Assembly (NCBI RefSeq): GCF_001641265.1
Contig: NW_020167535.1
Span: forward strand, 744,001 to 808,000
Origin: Pseudogymnoascus destructans
Taxonomy: Eukaryota; Ascomycota; Leotiomycetes; Thelebolales; Thelebolaceae
Direction: 5' to 3'
Length of the DNA: 64,000 bases
The position numbers were made by a program, and so were the translations under genes. The notes beneath the pieces are model-generated. The model ran no database searches and was not told the origin of the DNA. It saw only the letters and a list, made by a program, of their open reading frames with translations. Numbering within the stretch: the first letter of the stretch is position 1; each line of letters starts with the position of its first letter. Below, in pieces: positions 32,021 through 42,360 of the stretch.

Positions 32021-32269
32021 TGTAAGGATGCCTGTCCCTCAGTGATGGAAAGGATCTGAGTCGGGCAGGTTACGGTCACATGATAAGAGTTAAGGCAGGT
32101 TAGCTGAGTCAGACCCGTTTCGGGTACTTAAGGAGATTGACCCAACGGGGGTTCCTCTCTTCATCTTTTTTGTATCCTTCGTAGTAGACCTATAGGATAG
32201 CATCCGTTTAGCCTCTGACTCGCACTCTCATATGCTATTACTGTGAGCTGGGTGCCCTGTGTCCTTACA
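32021..32269 (-). repeat. Solo LTR, family 3, with TSD GACTT
   Basis: 249 bp, TGTAAGGATGCC..GTGTCCTTACA, flanked by GACTT at 32016-32020 and 32270-32274. A longer inverted copy (371 bp) lies at 60345-60715. Confidence 0.9.
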
Positions 32270-32483
32270 GACTTAATTTAATGAGGATAGTCGTTGAGAA
32301 GACGGAAAAGAGTCTGAGAATACTGTCAGAATCAAACAACTCTGAGTATTGAGATGGCATTTGGCAAATTGCTCGATTATCAGAAGGTTACCAGAAGTCT
32401 GGCTACGATGAAGTACTTAAATACCTGGTTTTCCAACGCGAAAGGTACTCCAGCGCTATAACTTTAGCAACTCAAGTTCTCCT

Positions 32484-33597
32484 CTACTCTAGCTCCAGGA
32501 ACAACATATCCTGTGCAGCTGATACCTTAGCCCACTTTTCCTTATCAAACTTCTTAGAGTAGACAAGTAAGAACGCCTCTTTGAAGCTAGAACTATGAGT
32601 GGATATTTGCAACCATCCATTGTCGACAAAATTGTAAGACTTTGGGTACCACTGCACAGGTCCTGGTAATTAGGCCCACTTTCCAAACTGCCTGCTCGTA
32701 CAAACAGAAATATTTATGTGGTGGGATAACCTCATGAAAAGTGCTATAATAAACAATTAGTATTGCCAGAAGATTGCTAGGATGATCAGAGACGTACCCT
32801 TCCTCTACATCAACCCACGGCATATACTCAAAGAGACGCTCAGGCTTCTTTCTCAGCTTTCCAGCCTTTCTCGTATATGAGTGGATACAGCTATCCCAGA
32901 AATGTTGCCACTTGCGGAAATTGGACTCTTCATGGGCCTATCAACTATTAGTATCACCAGAAGATTACCAGATTATGAGGTAGCATACATCAATGTGCGC
33001 TTGAGTTAAGAGAGCCTGGGTGCTAGTGATCTCTTCATCGGAAAGCTCATCCGGTAGAACAGCCTCGTCATTTAAAATATCTCGCGCTGTAACATAAGCT
33101 CCAACTCCAAATCGTCTTCAACCTCAGTATCCTCCCATTCGCTGTTATGATTGTCATCGATTGGAATACTTGAGATACCCTCAAATGCAGCAAGCTCAGA
33201 CAGAAGTTGTTTGGGCGGAGTAGATGGTGGGGCTTGTGGAGAAGAAGAGGCGCTAATATTCTTGACTTTCTGATTCGCAATGCAAGATGCATGGGTACCC
33301 TTCTCAGTCCTGTTTATAGTTAGATTGAGGCTACCAGAGATTACCAGTAGGAACTTACCGAACACGAATACGCTCAACCTTCAATTCATTCTGTAGACAT
33401 GTCTTGTCTTCAGTAGAGGCAGCGATATACTTTGCAGACTTATATAACTTCTTTAAGTAGTAGCTCAGATCAGCATGGTCAGCCTTGAGTGCTAAGTGAA
33501 CAGCCTTCTCATATTCAGTAAGGTTGGAGACGCGGTGGTGAGCTTTGATAGTATTCACATTAGTGGAGAGTTCTTCAGGTGCCTTGCGTTTCGCCAT
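32484..33597 (-). CDS. Multi-exon gene of unknown function carried by the H3 transposon
   Basis: Starts MAKRKAPEELSTNVNTIKA at 33597. Exon 1 runs to 33359 (GTAAGT donor) and exon 2 starts at 33309 (RTEKGTHASCIANQK). An acidic stretch follows (NSEWEDTEVEDDLELEL). Further coding is apparent as DEAVLPDELSDEEITSTQAL, then after an intron HEESNFRKWQHFWDSC, then ICPPH-like HEVIPPHKYFCLYEQAVW, ending FVDNGWLQISTHSSS..DMLFLELE at 32484. Between exon 2 and the acidic continuation (near 33075), and again near 32665, the frame changes without a clear intron, so it may be damaged. No known domain is recognised. It is divergent from the H3 gene over about 400 bp. Introns carry the CTGGTAATC motif. Confidence 0.5.
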
Positions 33598-33995
33598 ACT
33601 AAACACGTGATTAGCAGAAGATCGCCAGAAGTTCTGGCTATAGAATCAAGATAATAAACTTACTTGAAGTCCTAGTGAAGAGGTGAAGGCGCAAAAGGGA
33701 AGAAGAATGTGTAGATTGGAGGGAGTAACCAAGGAAGGTGGTTCTAAGGTCGTGGTTATTTTAAAGTTGCAAATAAAAATATTCGTGAAGGAATATTCAC
33801 CTACAAAGAATTATTGTTCCAAAAGCAACACCACAACATGCACCTTCATATAAAACACATACCTTTCAACCTCTACCTCTTTTCTATACTCTTCTTCTGC
33901 AATATTCTTCCTACAAACTCACTGTAAGTACACATATCTTTTGATCTACTTCTTTGTCTTGTGTTTACTTCACTAACTCACCTTGATATTAGCAA
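33598..33995. promoter_or_regulatory. Divergent promoter of the unknown gene and the H3 variant, with 5' UTR introns
   Basis: On the plus side a good 5' UTR intron lies at 33924-33992 (GTAAGT, branch CACTAACTC, ATATTAG) just before the H3 ATG, with TATAAAAC near 33849. On the minus side a likely 5' UTR intron ends GTTTAG immediately before the ATG at 33597 and contains TTCTGGCGATCTTCTG. Confidence 0.6.
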
Positions 33996-34584
33996 ATGGC
34001 TCGTACCAAGCAAACTGCTAGGAGATCAACTAGTGGCACAGCACCAAGGATGCCACTTGGATTACGAGCTGGCTCTGGGCTTGGTGGAAAGGGAAAGGAA
34101 AAGGCCGTGGGCACAGCAAGAAAAGCTCCAGTTCGCTCATCTCAAGCTAGCAACAATCATGCTCAGAAGGCCACGCGCCGCGCAAAGTCTGGTAAGAGGA
34201 TTACCAGAGGATTACCAGAGGATTACCAGAGGATTACCAGAACTCTCTAATAAACATATAGGCACCAAGGCTCTCCGCGATATCAGAAGACAGCAACTCA
34301 ATACTAGCCTAATTATCCCAAAGCTCCCATTCCAACGTCTTGTTAGGGAAATTGCAGAAGACTTCAAGTCCAATCTTCGCTTCCAGCAATCTGCTATCCT
34401 AGCTCTTCAGGAAGCTGCTGAATGCTTCCTCATTCGAGAATTTGAGAGTATGATGTTTAAACATAGTGATAGGGACATACTAACAGTTATAGTGATAAAC
34501 CTTCTCGCTATTTATGCGAAGAGAGTGACAATTCAGGCAAAGGATATGATATTGGTTCGGCGTTTGCGGGATATGATGTTTTAA
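33996..34584 (+). CDS. Divergent histone H3 variant inside a hAT transposon
   Basis: Exons 33996-34191, 34262-34447 and 34493-34584 encode 157 residues (canonical H3: 135 without Met). Introns are GTAAGA..ATATAG (70 nt) and GTATGA..TACTAAC..TATAG (45 nt, no in-frame stop if retained). The tail starts MARTKQTARRSTSGTAPRM: identical to H3 through A7-R8, then Arg at Lys9, Thr at Lys14 and Met at Lys18. It is then about 20 residues longer than normal. The histone fold is well kept: TKALRDIRRQQLN, IPKLPFQRLVREIAEDFKS, LRFQQSAILALQEAAE and NLLAIYAKRVTIQAKDM, ending VRRLRDMMF. Loop 1 has H3 length, so it is not a CENP-A. If made it could enter nucleosomes, which is inference. Confidence 0.85.
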
Positions 34585-34961
34585 TCATGGAGCTGTGGGC
34601 TTAATCGATGGAAATGTGTCTCACCCAGGAATTGAGTTCTGGCAACCTTCTGGTAACCTGGTACCTAAAGGCCAAAGGTTATAGTGTGGAATAGGACATC
34701 AACAATATGGGAATGGAGTTATGGAGTTATGGAGTTATGGAGTTATGGCGTCTTGATCAATGAAGTCGCGCCCCGTTTTTAACATAAGTAATGGCTAATC
34801 AAACACGTGATATAACTGAGTTGCCAAGACCCATACTAGGTACTCAGCAAGTGAGTAATCCTCATTCAACAATACTCGGGACATGAGTGAGTAACTCAGC
34901 TGGGTGAGTAAAAATTCTACTACTCGACTCGTGAGTACCCAGTGCGCAGCCTAAGTTCATC

Positions 34962-35395
34962 CCTCTGGTGTATCCGATCCGATACTCTTGTTGAATTAAG
35001 GTGTGGACGAGATGACAAGGTGCCGTTGTACCAAGAAGGCGGGACAACGAGATCCCTACTAGACCCCGTGCCGATTGAGATTAGCGGCAGGTTTATCACC
35101 AAGTCGAGAGGCGGCGCATCCATCATCCACCCAATATAGTTCGAGGGCGCACTGCGGAGTACAGGATCTTCTACGTTACAACAAGTTCTTATAGTACCGC
35201 CCATCCGTCTCACGCTTCCATATGATCCCGTGGTACCGAAGATTAAGTAGTGGTGGATTCTTGAGAAGTGCTTGGAAATCTCTAATATCTTAATACTAAC
35301 CCGTAAAATACACAATACTCTAACTAATGCATTAAATAACAAGATTTATCTCTAGCAATCCATTCGTACTATATATTTCGTTCTTCATCAATTCG
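34962..35395. other. Intergenic region right of the H3 transposon
   Basis: Unique-looking sequence between the target-site duplication and the stop of the membrane protein gene. No gene is supported. Confidence 0.5.
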
Positions 35396-36372
35396 CTACC
35401 TGAACTGCGACCCCTCCGCACCAAGAGCCTGGTACGTCTTCCTTCCTTTAAAAAGCGCCAAAATACAAGTTCCGATTGCTAGGATCTCAACGGCCGCAAC
35501 ACCCACAGCGATGTACCATGCTACTCTCTGCAGATACCCAGTTAGCAAATCAAGTCCGTCACATATGTGAATGCCAATGCCCCGAAGAGCATATAAATGA
35601 TTGAAAACTAACCATTTGTAGGCACAGTGGGGCCATATCGACACCTTTCGTCTTGAAACTAGTCTGATATGTACAGGTCCACGACCATAGGTCGAAGTAT
35701 GTCCTCTTCTTCGAATCCCAGAGCTTGAAGTATGTCGTGGCCGCGATCCAAAGCGTAGCTGCCGTGATAGACACACATAGCGTTGTAATAGCTCCAATCT
35801 TTGTGAGTCGGCGTACCTGCGTTGCGTCAGTTTTGGTACCCTTCCTCTGTCGCATCTCTCGACGCTTCTCAAAGATGTAAGCGGCGGCCACTCACGCTCT
35901 TGGTAAAACTAGCAATTACCAACCCTAAGCTCCCTATTGATGCAATAGAAGCAGCCCCCAACAACAGATTGCTTGGAACAAAATTCGTGTCGAGTGGCCA
36001 CACGTGATATTTCAAGCCTGTCCGGGGATTGACAGCTATGAGGTCTTTTGTCTGTGCATGTCGCACCATAACGGAGGCTACCAGACCGACAACGCCGAGG
36101 CTCAGCACGAGCGAGAGGATGCGCAGACAGAGCCGTGCGATGTAGATTGGCCGCCCGTAAGTTGGCTGGTCCGAAGAGCTTTTCTCATTCGCCATGAAGC
36201 CTTTGTTGGCGGACATGAAAGTGTTGCGGGCTTGTTGAAGATCGGGAGAGATGGATATCGGTGGGACGGGGCCGGCTTGTGACCGGTCGCCGACTAGGTG
36301 CTTGTCATCTCGATTCTCTTCCGAATCGTTGATGTAGGTGGCTGGATTGTAGTGAGTGGAATCGCCCAACAT
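35396..36372 (-). CDS. Four-helix integral membrane protein of unknown function
   Basis: Exons 36372-35896, 35816-35613 and 35527-35396 encode 270 residues, all in frame with GT..AG borders. An N-terminal polar region of about 75 residues is followed by four hydrophobic segments: ILSLVLSLGVVGLVASVMV, LLLGAASIASIGSLGLVIAS, IGAITTLCVSITAATLWIAA and AWYIAVGVAAVEILAIGTCI. The order resembles tetraspan (MARVEL-like) fungal plasma-membrane proteins, but no family motif is certain. The start at 36372 is chosen because upstream codons look like untranslated sequence. Confidence 0.8.
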
Positions 36373-37044
36373 ATTGGCTTGGTTGCTGAGGGGTGAGTGA
36401 GAGTGAGAGTTTATAAGTCGCCAGTGAAAATCCCAGACGATGCAAAAATGAAACAAAGCAATTGTTGATGGAAGACGGGCACTATTCAAGAAATCAATGC
36501 ATATTTCGCTGATTCGGAATGCAGAGCGTCTATATTATATAGAATATCACGTAAGCCTTGTTGTATGTCAATGGCAGGGGAAGCTGGGGTTTCGCGCTTA
36601 ATTTAGCTAGTCGACATCAAGTTTGCGGGATCCGAGCACTTCAGTCACACTAATAATAGGGCCTCACTGCGCTTAACCCCTGCCAAACCCAATGAACTGG
36701 CGCTCTTGGCCCCCTCTGACAGACGTTGGATCGAACCAGAATGCTTCTGCTTCGCCCCTGCGCGGAAACCTCGTTCCCGAAGAATGATGACATTTCCCAT
36801 TCCGGCAATTTTGATCACTATTCGTCCTTTTAGCAATTTGCTGGCAAGGCATGTCAGCTTCCTGTGCCTGGGGCAGTACGTAAATTTGACTGCGATTGCT
36901 GGCAATTGAAGTATCGGAATGTCAAATGTCTGAAATCCTCGATTTGAACTCCTGTTCACTTCGTATGCTCTATCCATACAAAGGATGGTAGCGATCTTAC
37001 TTATTTTTGTCGTAAGATTTTATGTGAAGACTTGAACACAACGT
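36373..37044. other. Intergenic region
   Basis: A 110-codon minus-strand open frame at 36645-36977 lacks homology features or splice partners and is not called. Otherwise nothing is seen. Confidence 0.5.
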
Positions 37045-39106
37045 TCAGTCTAAATTGGCTAATTCCAAGACAACATCGTCAATGGAATCCTGAAAGTCCT
37101 GTGGCATAAGGTTCTTGCCATCTTTGAGCTGCGTTTGAAGGGCTTGGGATAATCCAGATAGTGCGACTGCAGTAGGCCGATATCGCCTCCGCATCCCTGG
37201 AGAAGCTTTATGCAGCAATGCAGCTGCTAATTGGATCATGGCAATTTTAAGCTCCATGGCCCATGGCGCGATCAGCTTGGGGCCTGGTTTCATTGACGCT
37301 GCTGTTTCGGCAATTCTCATCCAATGCTCATGAGGTTCCGTAACAGCCGTGTCATCGACGACGGCAAGTAAAACTCGAATTATCTCAATTCCTCGAGAAG
37401 CTTCGGAATTGACGTTGCCTGCAGGCTCAGCTGTAGTATATCTCACGATGGACTCGAGATCTTCTTTCAGGACTGCCCAAGCATCGTGGGACAAGAACCC
37501 ATCGATCCCACCTTCTGTGGTCAAGGTCGCCTCTAGAGCCGTTAAAATCGGATACTTGAAATCCAATGACTTGGAGGACGGAGTCTTGTATAGTTCTATG
37601 AACATATCCGTCAAACCTGCGCTCTCGCTGCGCATGTTCTCATTTTCATCCTCACGCAGCCAAATGGCAAGCGTTCGAATGCTTGCAAGAATCAGTGGAT
37701 CATCTGTGATGTTGTCCTTCATCGAGGCCCAAGTTAGAGTGAGACGAGTGCCTTCAGATGTTGCTGACGTTCCAGTCCTAGCTTCTGGATGGAGACCGGA
37801 GACTCCAGCAACCGATGCATCCCACCGGTCTCTCATATACTCTATTGCTAACGACATCGTTTCTGCAATGTCCTTTCGAAGCTTCAACAGAAGATCTGGA
37901 GATGTGGTTAGGGTAGAGGAGCCATTTTCTTCATCAATATCATCAAGACTTCGCACAAGGAAGCCTATGAAGCCAGAAATTACATCGAAACCTCCGGCGA
38001 GCCTTCGTGCCGTCGACGGATAGTCCGAGCTGTTTAATTTAGATAGGAGAGTCGGAAAGGAAGACCGAATGTCGATAAGTATTAAATTAACGAGGAGGTA
38101 AGAGAACGGCTTGGCGGTTGCATCACGCTGCGTATCATCCCGAAATAGACGACCAGGGCAGGACTGTTGAAATACTTGAAGCAGTGTAGCAGCTGCTTCT
38201 ATATAAGCTGCCCTCCCTGTAGCAGTGGGGCGACTTGTGACAAGCTTTTTTAACAGAATAATCAGCCCCTCAAGCCATGACGGATCCGTACGGAGAACCT
38301 GATAACGTGTCAGCAACTACAGTGTTTGACCATAGAACATAGTTACCAACCTCGGGCGGTACTTTTGAAAAAGTGTCGGCAGTAAACGCCAACAATGTCA
38401 CTGCATCAGTATCTTTGAATGCAACAATAAGCTTTGGCATGATGTCGTCAATACTAGATGACACTATATTTTGGTTTGATTTGGCGGTGGAAGCGTTGGA
38501 CCAGGACAGCCCAATAACATCAAGAACAAGCGGTTGTTGCGTAGCTAGCTCTGTTAATGGGGTCACATCTTTAACCTGAAGAATCTGAGAAGCACCAATA
38601 GTGCAACTGGCCAGCGTTAAGAGAGTTTGCAAGACCAAAACTGTGCTTTCCGGAGAGCTTTGAAATTGTCAGTCACGTGTGTACAAATAGAGGGTTTTTG
38701 ACACTAACCTCTGTCCAAGACAATTGACAAGGGGATCTATCCTCCCAATGAATCGTTTGTCTTCCCGAGACTCTTCAGGCAGAATAATAGCAAAGGTATG
38801 TAATACCCCGACCGCTATATCGATCATATTCCTCGCTTCATCAGCCGTGACATGATCACTTTTCGCAACCCGGAGAAGCCTGTCAAGGAATTTTGGCGAT
38901 ATCGACTCCCATATAGAGTTGACTTGGACGACATCTTCTCGTAACTGAGCCTGGGTATCTAAAACGGATTTGAGGAGGGCGAGGCCGACGAACCTGGACG
39001 TATCGTCTTTAGCCTTCAGAAATCCTCGGATCTGGTCTAATCCAGCAGAGGGGTCCTGGGTAGTCACAGACGGACCATCTCCAGTTGAAGAGCGATTTTC
39101 GTCCAT
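37045..39106 (-). CDS. Neurochondrin-like protein
   Basis: Exons 39106-38709, 38657-38351 and 38298-37045 encode 652 residues, a usual length for fungal neurochondrin-family proteins. It is all-helical and HEAT-like throughout: GLDQIRGFLKAKDDTSRFVG near the start, FLDRLLRVAKSD, LVLQTLLTLASCTIGASQIL, then DPSWLEGLIILLKKLVTS and a long helical C-terminal half. No catalytic motif or membrane segment is visible. The second intron donor is GTTGGT rather than GTAAGT, but the phase fits. The cellular role of the fungal protein is not established. The ATG at 39106 is the first in the frame. Confidence 0.8.
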
Positions 39107-39325
39107 ATTTATCAAATCATTGCATGATATATTAGGAAGGTTGTGACGATCTAAATTGATATTGGTTTTCGATGATTTTAGATAAGGCTACGAAGTTGCC
39201 ATTCATGGAAGCGGAACATTATTTATCCGTGTCTGTAGATTGCGCAACCTGGTTGTCAGCCTCGTCGCGAAACAGCTTCGTGAACATACATTCGAAATGC
39301 GAGGCCGCCCAAGAATCATATAGAT

Positions 39326-42150
39326 ATGCCGAGTTCAACCATCGGTAATTTATCGCCTAGGGAGCCTGCGAATCCCTCATCCGCTTACGACAATGATATA
39401 CCCTTGCTGGATGACAGCGATGACGACGACCCTATCGCAGCTGTCAATAGAGACCGAACCCTCGTGGACGATGACCCATTAGCCGATTTCGATGGCGAGT
39501 TCCCGTCATTCAAGAGGAAGCAGAAACAGAGTAGTGGAATTGCTGGCACAATGGGGCTTTCCAGCTTTTTGTCGCCGTTCTCACGAAAGAATACAAGCCC
39601 TCCAACAACGGTGAGTGCCCCAGGGACGGCGACACCAGGATCTAGCGATGGACCGACACAGAATGGAAATATGGGTGGAGGCGGTTTACCAGTAGACCAG
39701 CCAAAGGATGGCAATAGTCTGGAGTGGGTAATCGAAGGACCAGGACACCGAGTGGGATATGAAAACTTGACTGCCATTGATTGGATTTTCGAATATACCA
39801 AGGAACGCCAACGGCTACGGGTGTTATACTCGAATACAAGTGGAATAATTGGCTACGCGCGTCAAATGGCCGATGCCAGCCAGATTTGGATTGTTTTAGT
39901 TTTGACGGGGATTGCTGTGGGGCTAATCGCAGCTGGGATTGATATAACTAGTGGCTGGCTAGGAGATATAAAAGAAGGATACTGCTCTGCGGGAGCTGAT
40001 GGGGGCAGGTTTTATTTGAATAAGAGCTTCTGCTGCTGGGGCTATGAGGAATGGTCCAAGTGCCAAGATTGGGTTCCATGGAGTTCGACCCTCCACGTCT
40101 CATCTACGGGCGGGAAGTGGTTTATAGAGTACCTTTTCTTCATTTTATATTCGGTAAGTGTGCATTTCCACACCGGTTGCTTATGTCATACTGACTGTTC
40201 AGGTTTTGTTTGCGACATGTGCGAGCATGTTGGTGAAGACATATGCAATCTATGCGAAACATAGTGGGATACCCGAAATCAAGACTGTTCTTGGTGGTTT
40301 TGTCATTCATAAATTCCTTGGAGGATGGACTCTGCTGGTTAAATCCATCGGCCTGGTATGTGTACACTTTACCTGATATTTTCCGCTGCTAACTGGTATA
40401 GTGTCTGGCTGTGGCATCTGGCATGTGGCTTGGCAAGGAAGGGCCTCTCGTACACGTAGCGTGTTGTTGTGCAAACCTGTTCATGAAGTTTTTCTCTAAT
40501 ATAAATAATAACGAAGGTATGCTTTCCCTATGTTCTTAGTGTTATGGCGCTAATTGTGTTTCAGCACGAAAGCGGGAAGTCCTTTCGGCAGCAGCAGCAG
40601 CTGGAATATCTGTTGCCTTTGGTACCCCTATCGGCGGGGTCTTGTTCAGTCTTGAGCAACTGTCGTACTATTTCCCAGACAAAACGATGTGGCAAAGCTT
40701 CGTTTGCGCGATGGCTGCTGCCGTTACTCTCCAGACTCTTGATCCTTTCCGTTCTGGCAAGCTCGTGCTGTACCAGGTTACGTACACTACAGGATTCCAC
40801 GGGTTTGAAATGGTGCCATTCGTGATACTGGGAATATTTGGCGGCATCTACGGTGGCCTTTTTATTAAAGCCAATATGGCCGTGGCCTCATGGAAGAAAT
40901 CCACCACCTGGCTTCCTGGGCCAGTTACTTTGGTTGTCGTGGTCGCCCTTCTCACCGCCCTGATCAACTACCCGAACATCTACATGCGTGCTCAGACGTC
41001 AGAATTAGTCTACTCGCTATTTGCAGAATGTTCTGCGATCGTCGATGACCAATTTGGCCTTTGCTTGAAAGGTGCTGCCACGGTTGGCCCTGTCGTTCTT
41101 CTTATCCTTGCCGCACTTGTCGGGGTTTTCCTCGCAACTATAACTTTTGGCTTGCACATTCCGGCTGGAATAATCTTGCCATCGATGGCTATTGGGGCTC
41201 TGTTTGGACGTGCAGTCGGAATTATTATGGAGATCTGGGTGCGGAACCACCCAGGTTTTTTTGCCTTCGCCGCTTGCGCACCTGATGTTACATGCGTTGT
41301 CCCTGGGACATATGCTATCATTGGTGCTGCAGCTGCACTCGGAGGTGTTACTCGAATGACCGTCTCGATTGTTGTCATTATGTTCGAGCTTACAGGTGCC
41401 TTGGCCTACGTCTTGCCAATTATGATCGCTGTCATGGTTAGCAAATGGGTTGGCGATGCCTTTGGGAAGCGGGGAATTTATGAGAGCTGGATCCATGTCA
41501 ATGAGTACCCATTCCTCGACAATTCCGAGCTCTCGATTCCAGACATTCCAGTTAGCGATGTCATGACCAGAATTGACGATCTCATCGTTCTTACTGCAAC
41601 AGGCCACACGATTGGGTCTTTGAAGGACATATTAGCTGCCAATCCCTACCGCGGATTTCCTGTCATTTCGGATCTGCGCAGCGCCATTCTCCTGGGATAT
41701 ATATCTCGCGGAGAGCTCATCTACAATCTTCACGTCTCCACCCGACATCCCCGCAACCTCCCGCCAGAGTCGGAAGTGTTCTTTGCGCACCAGCCACTTG
41801 CTGATCCGCAAAGCACGCTTGATCTCCGGCCTTGGATGGACCAGACACCCATTACTCTCCCGGGCCGGTCAACAATGCAGTTAACGGCGACTTACTTCCA
41901 GAAACTTGGCCTCCGATACATTCTCTTCACTAGTCGCGGAGTTTTACAGGGGCTCCTCACAAAGAAGGACATATCATATGTCCTTAATGGAGCGGAAAGT
42001 TCTAGGGGAGAGACTGTTGACGGAACCGAATATAACCAGGTGAGAATGGCGAGGGAAGAGGAAGAAGACGATGGGGATGGATTACTGAGAAGTGGGGGTG
42101 ATGCCGAGGATCCCATTAGCCCTGGGGCGCACGACACGCCATTGTTATAG
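39326..42150 (+). CDS. CLC-family chloride channel or Cl-/H+ exchanger with CBS domains
   Basis: Exons 39326-40153, 40203-40355, 40402-40516 and 40565-42150 encode 893 residues. A cytoplasmic N-terminus of about 200 residues precedes the membrane domain. Anion-pathway motifs are SGIPEIKTVLGGF (filter Ser), GKEGPLVH with gating Glu340, and GLHIPAGIILPS. A second half with AAAALGGVTRMTVSIVVIMF completes the pore fold. Two CBS domains follow (IPVSDVMTRIDDLIV and RGVLQGLLTKKDISYVL). The best relatives are the ClC-3/Gef1 group of Golgi and endosome proteins, which acidify compartments and support copper loading. The acidic tail is low complexity. Confidence 0.94.
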
Positions 42151-42360
42151 TACGCATTTGCATTTGTGAAAATATCCATAGAAATCAATTTTGGTTTCTG
42201 ATTATTAAGATGATTGTGTGCCAGGCTCTAGTGCCTGACTGTGAAAATGTCTGGGTATTGTACACTTGGCATTATACTCCCCAATATGCAGTAAAGTACC
42301 CGCTCAAATAAATCCCATCGCTAGTCGCTCCTCTTACTCCACGCTCAAGCTGGGGGCACA

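Larger units (their letters stand above)
31068..34953. mobile_element. hAT-type transposon carrying a histone H3 variant gene
   Basis: A 3886-bp element bounded by 13-bp perfect terminal repeats (TAGGCTGCGCACT at 31068 and its complement ending at 34953) and by an exact 8-bp duplication, AGTTCATC, at 31060-31067 and 34954-34961. Eight-base duplications and TAGG-type ends are hAT hallmarks. Subterminal DNA is full of ACTCG/GAGTGA motifs on both ends. Inside, left to right, are a BED-finger transposase remnant (minus), a solo LTR, a multi-exon gene of unknown function (minus) and a divergent histone H3 gene (plus). No catalytic transposase core is present, so this copy would need help to move. 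A truncated second copy lies at 60059-61194. Confidence 0.88.

Noticed and set aside
34201..34240. CRISPR-like short tandem repeats (GGATTACCAGA)
   Set aside because: They lie within a eukaryotic intron, are directly tandem without spacers and vary in number between two copies; a microsatellite-like expansion of the intron motif.
33996..34584. H3 variant as a centromeric CENP-A
   Set aside because: Loop 1 has canonical H3 length (DFKSNLRFQ) and the tail begins as canonical H3; CENP-A has a longer loop and an unrelated tail.
36645..36977. 110-codon minus-strand open frame
   Set aside because: No motif, no splice partner and no upstream context; probably chance.
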